A DNA stretch of 56,991 bases, taken from contig VGID01000022.1 in the NCBI GenBank assembly GCA_016868035.1, positions 1 through 56,991 on the forward strand, in the 5' to 3' direction. Below are positions 24,374-33,252 of the stretch, piece after piece (position 1 is the first letter of the stretch; every line of letters begins with the position of its first letter). The stretch is from Betaproteobacteria bacterium (GTDB lineage: Bacteria > Pseudomonadota > Gammaproteobacteria > Burkholderiales > SG8-41). The position numbers and the translations under genes were made by a program. The notes under the pieces were generated by a model, which had not been told where the DNA came from, searched no databases, and saw nothing but the letters and a program-made list of their open reading frames with translations.

Positions 24374-24455
24374 CCACAAAGGACACAAAGGACACGAAGG
24401 TTCTCTTTAATATTCATTGTTTAGTTTTCCTTTGTGTCCTTAGTGTCCTTCGTGG
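24374..24455. repeat. 9-bp-unit palindrome, CACAAAGGA
   Basis: The left arm starts CCACAAAGGACACAAAGGAC (24374-24400); the right arm starts CCTTTGTGTCCTTAGTGTCC (24429-24455). The right arm's reverse complement matches the left at 24 of 27 positions. The loop is A/T-rich (TTTAATATTCATTG). It fills the gap between two genes that read the same way. Confidence 0.93.
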
Positions 24456-24502
24456 TTCGAGAATTTGATCTTTTTCCGTATCGAACGTCATTGGTTTCTA
24501 AA

Positions 24503-25387
24503 ATGAGTGCCAGCACCCTTCGGCGGAAGCTGCGCCAGCGGCTTGCGGGCGGCCCGATCGTCGCTGCGCCCGGCGTCTATGATGCGTACGGCGCGCGCCT
24601 CGTCGAGCAGGCTGGTTTCGAGGCCGTGTACCTGACCGGCAACGGCGTGTCGGCGAGCCTCCTGGGACGGCCCGATGTCGGGCTTGTCGATCTCACGATG
24701 ATCACGGGCCACGCGCACCGGGTAGCCGCGGCGGTGGGGATTCCCCTGATCTGCGACGCCGACACCGGCTACGGCAACGCGGTCAATGTCCGGCGCACGG
24801 TGGAGGAGTTCGAGGCGGCGGGGATTGCCGCGATCCACCTCGAAGACCAGGCGTCGCCGAAGCGGTGCGGGCAGTTGCCCGGCGCGCGTCCGGTGATCGG
24901 TCTGTCCGAAGCGGTCGGCAAGATCGAGGCCGCGGTGGCGGCGCGAAGTGACCCGGATTTCGTGATCATCGCGCGCACCGACTCGGCCGAAGGGCAGGGG
25001 CTGGACGAGGCGATCCGGCGCGCGCAGACGTTCCGCAAGGCGGGCGCCGACGTCTGCTTCGTCGAACTGAAGAGCAGCCCGTCGATACTGGACGATCTGA
25101 AGCGCGTGACTTCATCGGTGGACGCGCCCTGCCTCGTCAACATGAGCGCCGGGGGCGCGCTCGAGGGCCTCGATGCCGGGACGATCGAGCGGCTCGGAGT
25201 GCGCATCGCGATCTACCCCGGGCTCGCGCGCGCCGCGGCGGGGTTCGCGATCCGCGAGGCGCTCGCCGCGCTCAAGCACGACGGCAATACGAAGGCGTTG
25301 CGCAACCGGATGCTGACCCTCGCCGAGTACAACGAGGTCCTCGGGCTGGACGAGGTCGAGGAGTGGGAGCGGCGCTACCTGCGGTAG
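24503..25387 (+). CDS. Isocitrate lyase/PEP mutase-family lyase
   Basis: A 294-residue C-C lyase from ATG 24503; a longer frame from 24434 lies in the repeat and is not family-like. Mg-binding Asp85 and Asp87 (CDADTGYG) and the signature loop K120-R-C-G (SPKRCGQ) with Cys122 as candidate catalytic acid place it with methylisocitrate and 2,3-dimethylmalate lyases rather than phosphonopyruvate mutases. It would split an alpha-hydroxy-succinate analogue, fitting the hydratase pair encoded just upstream. Confidence 0.87.
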   Translation: MSASTLRRKLRQRLAGGPIVAAPGVYDAYGARLVEQAGFEAVYLTGNGVSASLLGRPDVGLVDLTMITGHAHRVAAAVGIPLICDADTGYGNAVNVRRTVEEFEAAGIAAIHLEDQASPKRCGQLPGARPVIGLSEAVGKIEAAVAARSDPDFVIIARTDSAEGQGLDEAIRRAQTFRKAGADVCFVELKSSPSILDDLKRVTSSVDAPCLVNMSAGGALEGLDAGTIERLGVRIAIYPGLARAAAGFAIREALAALKHDGNTKALRNRMLTLAEYNEVLGLDEVEEWERRYLR

Positions 25388-25390
25388 CCC

Positions 25391-25423
25391 GAAAGTGACG
25401 AGTGACGACTGACGGGTGACGGG
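25391..25423. repeat. Heptamer array, unit GTGACGA
   Basis: GTGACGA, GTGACGA, CTGACGG, GTGACGG follow the lyase stop codon by a few bases. It is a short member of the array series, with no clear opposite arm. Confidence 0.75.
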
Positions 25424-25497
25424 GCGTACTGAAGGTGGAAGACGGAAAACGGCGGGCGGACGAACTCGATTCGCGTTTCACGGTCCGCGATCCACCG

Positions 25498-26133
25498 ATG
25501 CTGAAGCTCTACAACCGCGAGCGATCCGGCAACTGCTACAAGGTCCGGCTGATGCTGTCGCTGCTCGGGCTGGAGTACGAAAAGATTCCGGTGCATCGCG
25601 AAGGCAAGGGGCGCAACATCCTGCCGCCGGAATTCGAGAGGCTCAGCCCGTTGCGCCAGATCCCGGTGCTGGTCGCCGACGGTAAGCCCTACTGGGGAAC
25701 GATCGCGATCCTCGTGTACCTGGCCCGCAGGTACGGCGGAGAGCGCTGGCTTCCCCACGATCCCGAAGGAGAGGCCACGGTGACGCAGTGGCTCTCTCTC
25801 GCCCAGAACGAGATTTTCTCCGGCCTCGGGCGCGCTCGCTCGATGCGCGCCGGGCGATGGCACGGTTACGGTACCCTCGAAGAAGCGCATGCGGTCGCTG
25901 CAATCGCGCTGCGGGTACTGGAGGCGCGCCTGTCCGCGAGCGACTGGCTCGCGCTCGGACGCCCGACGATCGCCGATGTCGCGTGCTATTCGTACACGGT
26001 GTTCGCTCCCGAGGGGGGGATCTCGCTCAAGCCATACCCGGCGGTCCGGGCCTGGTTGGGGCGCGTCCAGGGTCTCCCGAATTATCTTGCGACGCCGGTC
26101 TACGACGGCGCCGGTGGCCCGCTGGTGGAATGA
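25498..26133 (+). CDS. Glutathione S-transferase-family protein
   Basis: A 211-residue two-domain GST. The thioredoxin-like N-terminus is MLKLYNRERSGNCYKVRLML, with the conserved cis-Pro in LRQIPVLVADG. The helical C-terminus contains GRPTIADVACYSY. A start at 25498 gives the standard N-terminus; the frame extends to 25435 through repeat-like sequence. In this setting it may conjugate or isomerise a catabolic intermediate, but nothing visible identifies the substrate. Last gene of the rightward cluster. Confidence 0.84.
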   Translation: MLKLYNRERSGNCYKVRLMLSLLGLEYEKIPVHREGKGRNILPPEFERLSPLRQIPVLVADGKPYWGTIAILVYLARRYGGERWLPHDPEGEATVTQWLSLAQNEIFSGLGRARSMRAGRWHGYGTLEEAHAVAAIALRVLEARLSASDWLALGRPTIADVACYSYTVFAPEGGISLKPYPAVRAWLGRVQGLPNYLATPVYDGAGGPLVE

Positions 26134-26172
26134 CCCGCTAAGACGCCGGTCCAGGCCGCGCGGAACCAGCGC

Positions 26173-27522
26173 CTACGTAACGCGCGCGGCCGCCGCGCTA
26201 TCGCGCGATACGCCGGGCATCGCGGCGCGAGCCGCAGGTTCGCGCTGCGCGAGCCGCCCTGCCGCGAGCTCGCCGGCCTGGACCACCGCCACGAGACGGC
26301 TCTGGTCCTGAAGCACGGCGATGTCACGCAATGGATCGCCGTCGACGATGAGGAGGTCGGCTACCTTGTCGGGTTTCAGGGTGCCGATCGTTTCCTGGCG
26401 CTTGATCGCGAGCGCCGCTACGCTCGTGGCCGCACGGATCGCCTCCAGCGGCTGCAGTCCGGCGCGCACCAGGAACTCCAGCTCCCGGGCGTTCGTGCCG
26501 TGCGGATAGCGGTTGCCGAGATCCCCGCCGGCCGCGATCGGAATTCCGGCGTCATGCGCCATCTTTGTGCTCTTCAACCATAGCGGCTCGTTCACCGCCA
26601 TCTCCTCGCGATGCTTGCGCATGAGGTTGAGCTTCGCGCCGAGCTCCAGCACGCTATACAGGGTGCACAGGGTGGGCACCAGAATCGACGTTGTTTCCTT
26701 GAACATCCGGATGGATTCCTCATCGAGCCGGGTGCCATGCTCCACCGTGTCCGCGCCCGCCCGCAGGGAGAACTTCACGGAGTCGTAGGATTGGGCGTGT
26801 ACCGCGACCGAACGCCCCCATCGATGCGCTTCCTCAATGGCCACCGTGACTTCTTCCTGGGAAAAGGTGGTCATCCAGGTGTACGCGTACGGACCGACCT
26901 CGACGCCGCTCGCGGCGAGCTTGATGTTGTCGACGCCGTTGCGGATCTGCCGCCGGATCTCCTTTCGCATCTCGATGGGTCCATCGACCATGCTGCCAAA
27001 GCCGTGGGACGCCGACCAGTGCGGGGGAAGCGTGTCGCCCACGCCGGCCGTCGAGCAGATCACCTGTCCGCTCGCGACGATCCGCGGGCCGGGAATGCGC
27101 TTCTCCGCGATCGCATCGCGCAGGGTCACAGCGACGTTACCTATGGTTCCGACATCCCGGATTGTCGTGTATCCCGCGGCGATCACCTTCTGCGCATTGA
27201 GCATGCCGTTCAAGGTGGCGATCTCGATCGAGCAGCGATTGACTTCTTCGAGATTGCGGAAGCCGTTGTAGACGAGATGCGCGTGGCAATCGATGAGGCC
27301 CGGCATGACGAGAAGCCCGGTCAGGTCGACAGCGGTACCGCCTGCGCGAAGCTTCTCCGGGAGGTCACGAGCCGAACCGGCATACGCGATTTTTCCCTCG
27401 TGCACCACGACCGCCGCCTTTTCCACGATCGGCTGCAGTCCGTCGAGCAGCCGGCAGTTGTCGAGGATCAGCCGCTCGCCGCGGGAAAAGAGGGCGTGAT
27501 CGAGGGAAGAGGACGTGCCCAT
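26173..27522 (-). CDS. Amidohydrolase-family metal hydrolase
   Basis: A 449-residue amidohydrolase of the imidazolonepropionase/prolidase-like type. Visible metal-site motifs are PGLIDCHAHL, KLAASG with its Lys, VAVHAQS, DTVEHGTRL and the terminal Asp of IAAGGDLGNRYPHG. There is no signal peptide. AGGACGAGA precedes ATG 27522, which is 12 bases past the stop of the upstream Bug gene, so the two form an operon with the Bug first. It probably hydrolyses a cyclic amide, carbamate or dipeptide-like substrate bound by that Bug protein. Confidence 0.86.
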   Translation of the reverse strand: MGTSSSLDHALFSRGERLILDNCRLLDGLQPIVEKAAVVVHEGKIAYAGSARDLPEKLRAGGTAVDLTGLLVMPGLIDCHAHLVYNGFRNLEEVNRCSIEIATLNGMLNAQKVIAAGYTTIRDVGTIGNVAVTLRDAIAEKRIPGPRIVASGQVICSTAGVGDTLPPHWSASHGFGSMVDGPIEMRKEIRRQIRNGVDNIKLAASGVEVGPYAYTWMTTFSQEEVTVAIEEAHRWGRSVAVHAQSYDSVKFSLRAGADTVEHGTRLDEESIRMFKETTSILVPTLCTLYSVLELGAKLNLMRKHREEMAVNEPLWLKSTKMAHDAGIPIAAGGDLGNRYPHGTNARELEFLVRAGLQPLEAIRAATSVAALAIKRQETIGTLKPDKVADLLIVDGDPLRDIAVLQDQSRLVAVVQAGELAAGRLAQREPAARAAMPGVSRDSAAAARVT

Positions 27523-27533
27523 GACGTCTCGTC

Positions 27534-28523
27534 CTACTGCACCTGCGCTCCGGAGATTTTCACCAGCCGTCCCCATTTCTCGATCTCCGTTGCGATGAAT
27601 TTCCGGAACTCGGCGGGGGAAGTGCCGGCGGCGTCCGCGCCTTGCTCGAAGAGGCGCTTGTGCAGTTCGGGCGCATTGAGCGCCTTGACGATCGTGCTGT
27701 TGAGCCTCTTCACGGCGCGCTCCGGCGTCCCCGTCGGTACCAATATGCCGGTCCACAGCGCGACATCGAATCCGGGCAGAAGCTCGTTGAGCGCCGGCAC
27801 GTCAGGCAGCCGGCCGGCCCGCTTCGATGTGGTAACTCCGAGCGGCCGCATCCGGCCGGCATCGAGATGACCAACGATTTCGGCGAGCGGCGAGAAGACG
27901 AGTTGTACTTCTCCGCCCAGAAGTCCGGTAGCCGCGGCGGCTCCGCCTTTGTACGGGACGTGCACCAGATCCGCTTTCAGCATGCTTGCGAACAGGGCGC
28001 CGGCGAGGTGCAGGGAGGTGCCGCTGCCGCCCGAGCCGTAATTGAGGGGTTTTCCTTTGTGATCCTTCACGAATTTGATGAATGCTGGGAGGTTGTCGAT
28101 TTTGATGTGATTCGGATTGACGACCAGGACGTTCGGGACGAAGGCAATCCGCGAGACGGGGCTGAAATCGCGCACGAAATCGTAAGAAAGCTTCTTGTAA
28201 AGGCTGATGTTGGTCACGATAGAGCTGTTGGCCATCAATACGGTGTAGCCGTCGGATGGCGCTTTCGCCGCGTGCTCCGTACCGATATTGCCGGAGGCGC
28301 CCGGCCGATTATCGACCACGATGGGCTGGCCAAACTCGACGCGCAGGCTCTCGGCGACGAGGCGGGCCGTCGCATCCGCCGCGCCGCCCGGCGGAAATGG
28401 AACGATCATCCGCAGCGGCTTTGTCGGCCACGCATCTGCGGCACTCCAAGCGAGTGGGATGCCGACGAAAAGGGTTGCTACCGCACAGAGCAGGCGAAAT
28501 GTGGTAATTATCGTTGTTCGCAT
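27534..28523 (-). CDS. Bug/TctC-type solute-binding protein
   Basis: A 329-residue binding protein from ATG 28523 (AAAGGTGA upstream; the frame reaches 28583 without a signal-like start). Signal peptide ends near SAADA-WPT. Loops: VPFPPGGAADATAR, where Ala replaces Thr before the key Asp, and VDNRPGASGNIG. The gene and its flanks look slightly less GC-rich than the cluster to the left. It is followed after 11 bases by the amidohydrolase gene. Confidence 0.92.
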   Translation of the reverse strand: MRTTIITTFRLLCAVATLFVGIPLAWSAADAWPTKPLRMIVPFPPGGAADATARLVAESLRVEFGQPIVVDNRPGASGNIGTEHAAKAPSDGYTVLMANSSIVTNISLYKKLSYDFVRDFSPVSRIAFVPNVLVVNPNHIKIDNLPAFIKFVKDHKGKPLNYGSGGSGTSLHLAGALFASMLKADLVHVPYKGGAAAATGLLGGEVQLVFSPLAEIVGHLDAGRMRPLGVTTSKRAGRLPDVPALNELLPGFDVALWTGILVPTGTPERAVKRLNSTIVKALNAPELHKRLFEQGADAAGTSPAEFRKFIATEIEKWGRLVKISGAQVQ

Positions 28524-28660
28524 GAAATTCACCTTTTCAAGATTCGCGCCAGCCATGCTAGCCAAGGCGCCTGGTGTGGTCAATAATCGAAGCGCACGAC
28601 AGCGATAAACTCTGCCAAAATTTTGATCTACGTTCTACGTACTGAGTCGACGGAGTTCAT

Positions 28661-30025
28661 ATGATGGAAGTCACGCGGAAACTCGCACGATTCATCGTCG
28701 AGCATCACTCCGCCGGGATTCCGCAGGAGGTGCGGCACGAGGCGGCGCGCTCGTTCCTGAACTGGGTCGGGTGCGCAGTCGGAGCCTCGCGCCACGAGAC
28801 CGTGGAGCGGGCGCTCGCGGCCCTCGCCGGGTTTTCGGGCCCCGCAGAGGCGACGGTGCTCGGGCGCTGGGACAAGCTCGACATCATGCTCGCTGCCCTG
28901 ATGAACGGGATCACGTCGCACACCTTCGATTTCGACGACACGCATCTCAAGACCGTCATCCATCCGAGCGGGCCGGTCGCATCGGCGATCCTCGCGCTCG
29001 CCGAGCGCAAGCCCGTGACGGGGGAGGAGTTTCTGCACGCGTTCATCCTGGGCGTGGAGGCCGAGTGCCGCATCGGCAACGCGGTCTATCCTTCGCACTA
29101 CGACGTCGGCTGGCACATCACCGGTACCGCCGGCGTGTTCGGCGCCGCCGCCGCGGCGGGCAGGTTGCTCGGGCTCAGCGAGCAGCAGATGACGTGGGCG
29201 CTCGGGATCGCGGCGACGCAATCGTCGGGGCTGCGCGAGATGTTCGGCACGATGTGCAAGCCGTTCCATCCCGGTAACGCGGCGCGCAACGGGCTGCTCG
29301 CGGCGCTGCTCGCGGGAAAAAACTTCACCAGCTCCAACCAGGGGATCGAGGCCCCGCGGGGCTTCGCGCACGTGCTCGCCACGGATCGCAATTTGAAGGA
29401 AATCACGGAGAAGCTCGGCGAGAGTTGGGAGATATCGCTCAACACCTACAAGCCGTTTGCGTGCGGGATCGTGATCCATCCGGCGATAGACGGCTGCATC
29501 CAGCTCCGCAACGAGCACAAGCTTACGGCCGACCAGATCGAGAGCATCTCGCTCAAGGCGCATCCGCTCGTTCTCGAGCTCACCGGCAAGAAGACGCCGC
29601 AGGCGGGCCTCGAGGGCAAGTTCAGCGTCTACCACTCGGCGGCGGTCGCCGTGATTTACGGCGCCGCGGGAGAGGCGCAATACAGCGATGCGTGCGTGCG
29701 GGATCCGCAAGTGACCGCGCTGCGCGACCGCGTGAGCGCAACCGTTGACCGCGGCCTGCACGAGGACCAGGTGCGCATCTCGATGAAGCTCAAGGACGGC
29801 CGCACGCTCGAGAAGTTCGTCGAGCACGCGGTCGGGAGCCTCGCGCGCCCGATGACCGACGCGGACCTGGAGGCGAAGTTCCGCGGCCTGTGCGAGGGGA
29901 TCTTGTCGCCGCTCGAAACCGGGAACCTGATCCGGTTGTGCTGGGACGTGGCAAAGCTCAAGGACGCGGGCGAAGTCGCGCGCGCCAGCGTTCCCGCCGG
30001 CCGAGCGCGGAAAGCGGCGGGCTGA
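28661..30025 (+). CDS. MmgE/PrpD-family protein
   Basis: Second MmgE/PrpD protein of the window, 454 residues. It has HTFDFDDTHLKTVIHPSGPV near residue 90, YPSHYDVGWHITGTAGVFGAAAAAGRLLGL, FGTMCKPFHPGNAARNG and KPFACGIVIHPAIDG. Compared with the copy at 16293 it is shorter and lacks the Lys-rich tail. Two in-frame ATGs (28661, 28664) are possible starts. It stands alone, divergent from the Bug/amidohydrolase pair and convergent with the Bug at 30067, so it may serve either. Confidence 0.88.
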   Translation: MMEVTRKLARFIVEHHSAGIPQEVRHEAARSFLNWVGCAVGASRHETVERALAALAGFSGPAEATVLGRWDKLDIMLAALMNGITSHTFDFDDTHLKTVIHPSGPVASAILALAERKPVTGEEFLHAFILGVEAECRIGNAVYPSHYDVGWHITGTAGVFGAAAAAGRLLGLSEQQMTWALGIAATQSSGLREMFGTMCKPFHPGNAARNGLLAALLAGKNFTSSNQGIEAPRGFAHVLATDRNLKEITEKLGESWEISLNTYKPFACGIVIHPAIDGCIQLRNEHKLTADQIESISLKAHPLVLELTGKKTPQAGLEGKFSVYHSAAVAVIYGAAGEAQYSDACVRDPQVTALRDRVSATVDRGLHEDQVRISMKLKDGRTLEKFVEHAVGSLARPMTDADLEAKFRGLCEGILSPLETGNLIRLCWDVAKLKDAGEVARASVPAGRARKAAG

Positions 30026-30066
30026 TCGCCCGCCTGCGCGGCGCGGAAACGAGGCAGGCTCGGCCC

Positions 30067-31035
30067 TTATTCGGGCTTGAGGCCGGCTGCTTGCGCGATT
30101 TTCTTATAGCGCTCTGCATCCGCCTTGATACGGGCGTGAAAATCAGTTGACCGCATGCCCACCGTCTCGGCGCCCGTAACGGCGAAACGCTCGCGCACAT
30201 CGGGCATTTTCAGCACCTTGGCGATTTCCGAATACAGCTTCGCGATGATCGGTTTCGGCACGCCCTTGGGGGCGAACAGGCCGACCCAAATCGTGGCGTC
30301 GAGCCCCGGTACTCCGCCTTCCTTGGCCGAGGACCATTCGGGCGTTAATGCCGAGCGTCCCTGGGTGGTCAGCCCAATCACCCTGATCCGCCCCGCTTTC
30401 AAATGGGACAGCGCGGCTGCAATCGAGACGACTCCGATCATCACTTCGCCTCCTGCCACCGCTCCAGCCGCCGGCGCCCCGCCCTTGTAAGGCACATGCA
30501 CCAGCTTGATCCCGGTGGCCGTTGCCAGCCACTCACCCGCCAGGTGGTTCGGGCTCCCGTTTCCCGCAGATGCGTAAGCGAGTCGACCCGGCTCGGATTT
30601 GGCCCTGGCGATCAGGTCCTGGTAGGTGCGAATCGGCGCCTCAATGTGCGCCACCATCACGAGCGGACTTTCGCTGACCATCGTGATCGGCGTGAAGTCC
30701 CGATCCAGGTCATAGGGAATCTTGCTGAATATCGCCGGATTGATTGCAAATTCGCCGACAGCCGCCATCAAAAGCGTATAGCCGTCCGGTTCCGCCTTGG
30801 CCGCAATACCGACCGCGATGAAACCGCTGGCGCCGGGCCGGTTATCGACGACAAAACGCCAGCCGAGGGTCTCCGTCAGTTTCAGTGTGACCAGGCGTGC
30901 GGCGACGTCGGTCACGCCTCCGGGTGCAAACGTCACCAGGACACGAATGGGCTTGGTCGGGTATTCCTGGGCATATGCTGCAGATGCAGAAGCCGCAAAC
31001 AGCGCAACGAGCAACACTCTAGTCATCATTCGCAT
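30067..31035 (-). CDS. Bug/TctC-type solute-binding protein
   Basis: A 322-residue binding protein with a textbook GGAGG site before ATG 31035 and cleavage near AAYAQ-EYP. Loops: VTFAPGGVTDVAAR and VDNRPGASGFIA. The cleft segment AAVGEFAINPAIFSKIPYD carries Phe for the usual Tyr of LYxKLPYD. It follows the NMT1-like gene in the same direction after about 90 bases, so it may be the tail gene of the DapA-like operon. Confidence 0.92.
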   Translation of the reverse strand: MRMMTRVLLVALFAASASAAYAQEYPTKPIRVLVTFAPGGVTDVAARLVTLKLTETLGWRFVVDNRPGASGFIAVGIAAKAEPDGYTLLMAAVGEFAINPAIFSKIPYDLDRDFTPITMVSESPLVMVAHIEAPIRTYQDLIARAKSEPGRLAYASAGNGSPNHLAGEWLATATGIKLVHVPYKGGAPAAGAVAGGEVMIGVVSIAAALSHLKAGRIRVIGLTTQGRSALTPEWSSAKEGGVPGLDATIWVGLFAPKGVPKPIIAKLYSEIAKVLKMPDVRERFAVTGAETVGMRSTDFHARIKADAERYKKIAQAAGLKPE

Positions 31036-31124
31036 TATCGTGCCTCCATTATCTACTTACGGTGACTCACGGAGCGCTTTGAGTTCCTGACTACATCGTT
31101 CCGACGAACCTCTTGGTTTGCCGC

Positions 31125-32048
31125 TCAATCCTTCCACAAATTGCGAAAGCGTGTTGCCACGACCTGATCGTAGGCAACGGATCGGGACAGGAGACCGACA
31201 GCCCGCGCGAACTGGTTCACGCCTTCCACGGTTCCTTCCGAGATCGCTGGATCGTAAAAAGGAAGGTCGCGCTCGATCAGCGTGGCAATCAACCCCGCCT
31301 CGGTGGCGGGAAATAGCCTCTTCCCGATCCCGGTTGCTCGAGACGGGTTCTCCTTGAGCGCTTTCTGCGCCCTCACGACGGCCTTGATTCCGGCCGCCAC
31401 TGCCTCAGGCTCCTCTCTTATCTTCTTCTCCGTCGCGACCAGCACCGGAAACGTGTAACCGCAAGCCGACGCTGGGCCGTCCCCCCTTCGTACATCCAAT
31501 ACCAGCGTGCCTGTCCCGTTTCGGATCGCGATTTCCGCGCCCATTCCATTGGCCCAAAACCCATCCAGCTTTCCCTCTTCCAGCGCTCGTGCCGCGGAAA
31601 CCCCGAATGGTACTTTCGTCCCGCTGATCCCGGGTATGGGGCCGATCTGTATCCCTTCGCGCTCCGGATCGATGCCGGCTTCCCTTAGAAGCTGCCTCAA
31701 TCCCGCATCGGGTCCCGGCGCGGCGCCGATCCGGAGCCCCTTGACGATCCCGACTTCTCCCCGTCTCGCATTGAGATCGCGGCGCACAACCAAAAACCAG
31801 TACATCCTCTGCGCCAAAGCGACCAAAAGCTTACCGCCCCTCCAGTCCGGAAATGCAGCGAGCGTCGCGTGCGCCGATCCCGCCACGAAATCCACCTCGC
31901 CATCTCGCAGCACTTCCATGGCCTTGGTCACCGGGGCCAGATTTTCAATCTTCGCCTCGTATCCCTGCTCCTTGAAAAAGCCCAATTCGACCGCCGCGAT
32001 CGCCGGAAAATACGAATTCGATATCATGTCGGCTACCGCCACGCGCAT
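31125..32048 (-). CDS. NMT1/THI5-like ABC-type substrate-binding protein, no signal peptide
   Basis: A 307-residue protein resembling nitrate/sulfonate/pyrimidine-precursor binding proteins: MRVAVADMISNSYFPAIAAV, ELGFFKEQGYEAKIE and GEVDFVAGSAHATLAAF. GGGGGATGTT immediately before ATG 32048 supports this start. No hydrophobic leader exists at it or upstream in frame, so as written the product would stay in the cytoplasm. Either it works as a cytosolic sensor or enzyme, as THI5-type proteins do, or the export signal has been lost. No ABC permease or ATPase lies nearby. Confidence 0.8.
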   Translation of the reverse strand: MRVAVADMISNSYFPAIAAVELGFFKEQGYEAKIENLAPVTKAMEVLRDGEVDFVAGSAHATLAAFPDWRGGKLLVALAQRMYWFLVVRRDLNARRGEVGIVKGLRIGAAPGPDAGLRQLLREAGIDPEREGIQIGPIPGISGTKVPFGVSAARALEEGKLDGFWANGMGAEIAIRNGTGTLVLDVRRGDGPASACGYTFPVLVATEKKIREEPEAVAAGIKAVVRAQKALKENPSRATGIGKRLFPATEAGLIATLIERDLPFYDPAISEGTVEGVNQFARAVGLLSRSVAYDQVVATRFRNLWKD

Positions 32049-32110
32049 AACATCCCCCGGTCGCAGACCTCGGTTTTCCGCAGCACCCTCACTTTTTCCG
32101 AAATTGCAGG

Positions 32111-33112
32111 TCAGGCCGCGCGGCGTTTGGCTTTCGCTGCGGCGGCTTTCGCTTTCCCGACGAGCCCCGTCGCTTCGAGGTCGGCGCGCATCTGCTCCCT
32201 GGCTTCCTCGCCCATCTCCGCGCAGGGCGGGCGCACCGGGCCGCCCGTCATGCCGATGCATTCCATCCAGAATTTCTGCTCGGCGATCGCCATGCGGCCG
32301 CCGCCGCCGTAGCCGGGTATCCATTTCGCGAGCACCGAGCGCAGGGGATTCAAGCTGCGGCAGATCTCCGTCGCCGTGTTCATGTCGCTGGCGAGCGCGG
32401 CGCGGTAGTAATCGTTGACGGGGGTGTAGCCGGGCACCTGGTAGAGGTGCGGGCAGTAGTTGAGCAGCCAGCGGTCGCCGCACACCGCGACGTTGTACAG
32501 GAACGGTGCCTCGTCGGCGACGCTCACTTCCACCTCCCTGCCGATCGCGTCGCGCAGCGCGGTGGTGGGCTGGGGCTTGGGCACGCCCTGCTTGAAGCCG
32601 CAGATGTTCGGCAGCGCGGAGAGCCGCCTGGCGAGGCGGGTCGAGATCGGATAGGTCTGCTCGGTATTGAAGAGGACGATGCCGATGTCCACGCGCTCGC
32701 ACACGAAGCGGAAATAGTCGAACACGGCGTCGTCGTTCGGCGCCGCCATGTACGGGGTGAGGATGATGACGAAATCCATGCCCGCATGCTGCGCGTGCTG
32801 CGCCAGTTCCACTGCCTCGTACGGATTCTGGTGGTGGCAGCCCGCGATCAGGGGTACGCGCCCCCTGGCCGCTTCGACGTTGATCTCGACGAGGCGCATG
32901 CGCTCCTCGTTGGTCAGCGCCCAGAACTCCCCGACGTTGCCGGCGCAGTAATGGCCCGCGATCCCGAGCGCCGAGATGCAGTGCTCGAGGTTGGCCGCGT
33001 TTCCGGCTTCGTCCAGGCGGTCATCCGCGGCGAAGATCGTGGGCAGGGCGGTCCACACTCCCTTCAGCACCGTCTTCGCGTATTCCTTCGCTTCGTGCTT
33101 GCGGTATTTCAT
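32111..33112 (-). CDS. DapA-like (DHDPS/NAL superfamily) aldolase
   Basis: A 333-residue class I aldolase-type protein from ATG 33112, preceded by GGAGGA. Schiff-base Lys174 lies in ICGFKQGVPK, and GNVGEFWALTNEER matches the GTTGE-like loop. The residue aligned with the conserved catalytic Tyr (usually in YNxP) is Phe148 in IVLFNTEQTYP, so the mechanism may differ. The C-terminus is an Ala/Lys-rich tail (GKAKAAAAKAKRRAA). The NMT1-like gene follows 62 bases downstream in the same direction. Confidence 0.84.
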   Translation of the reverse strand: MKYRKHEAKEYAKTVLKGVWTALPTIFAADDRLDEAGNAANLEHCISALGIAGHYCAGNVGEFWALTNEERMRLVEINVEAARGRVPLIAGCHHQNPYEAVELAQHAQHAGMDFVIILTPYMAAPNDDAVFDYFRFVCERVDIGIVLFNTEQTYPISTRLARRLSALPNICGFKQGVPKPQPTTALRDAIGREVEVSVADEAPFLYNVAVCGDRWLLNYCPHLYQVPGYTPVNDYYRAALASDMNTATEICRSLNPLRSVLAKWIPGYGGGGRMAIAEQKFWMECIGMTGGPVRPPCAEMGEEAREQMRADLEATGLVGKAKAAAAKAKRRAA

Positions 33113-33252
33113 GGATGTCCTCCGCCGGTCCGGACGCACGCCCGGGTGGTAGACCGTTGGGCAAGCATACCAGACGGCTATGCGCGTCACCACGCGAGGC
33201 GCCCGCCCGGGTGCACGCCGCGGGGCGAAGGGTTAACATTCAGGGACACGCG

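Noticed and set aside
24434-24502. Longer N-terminus for the isocitrate-lyase-family gene
   Set aside because: These 23 codons lie in the right arm of the 9-bp palindrome and beyond. The family N-terminus begins at ATG 24503.
26611-27870. 419-codon rightward frame opposite the amidohydrolase
   Set aside because: No domain or signal is seen, and the opposite strand shows all amidohydrolase metal motifs.
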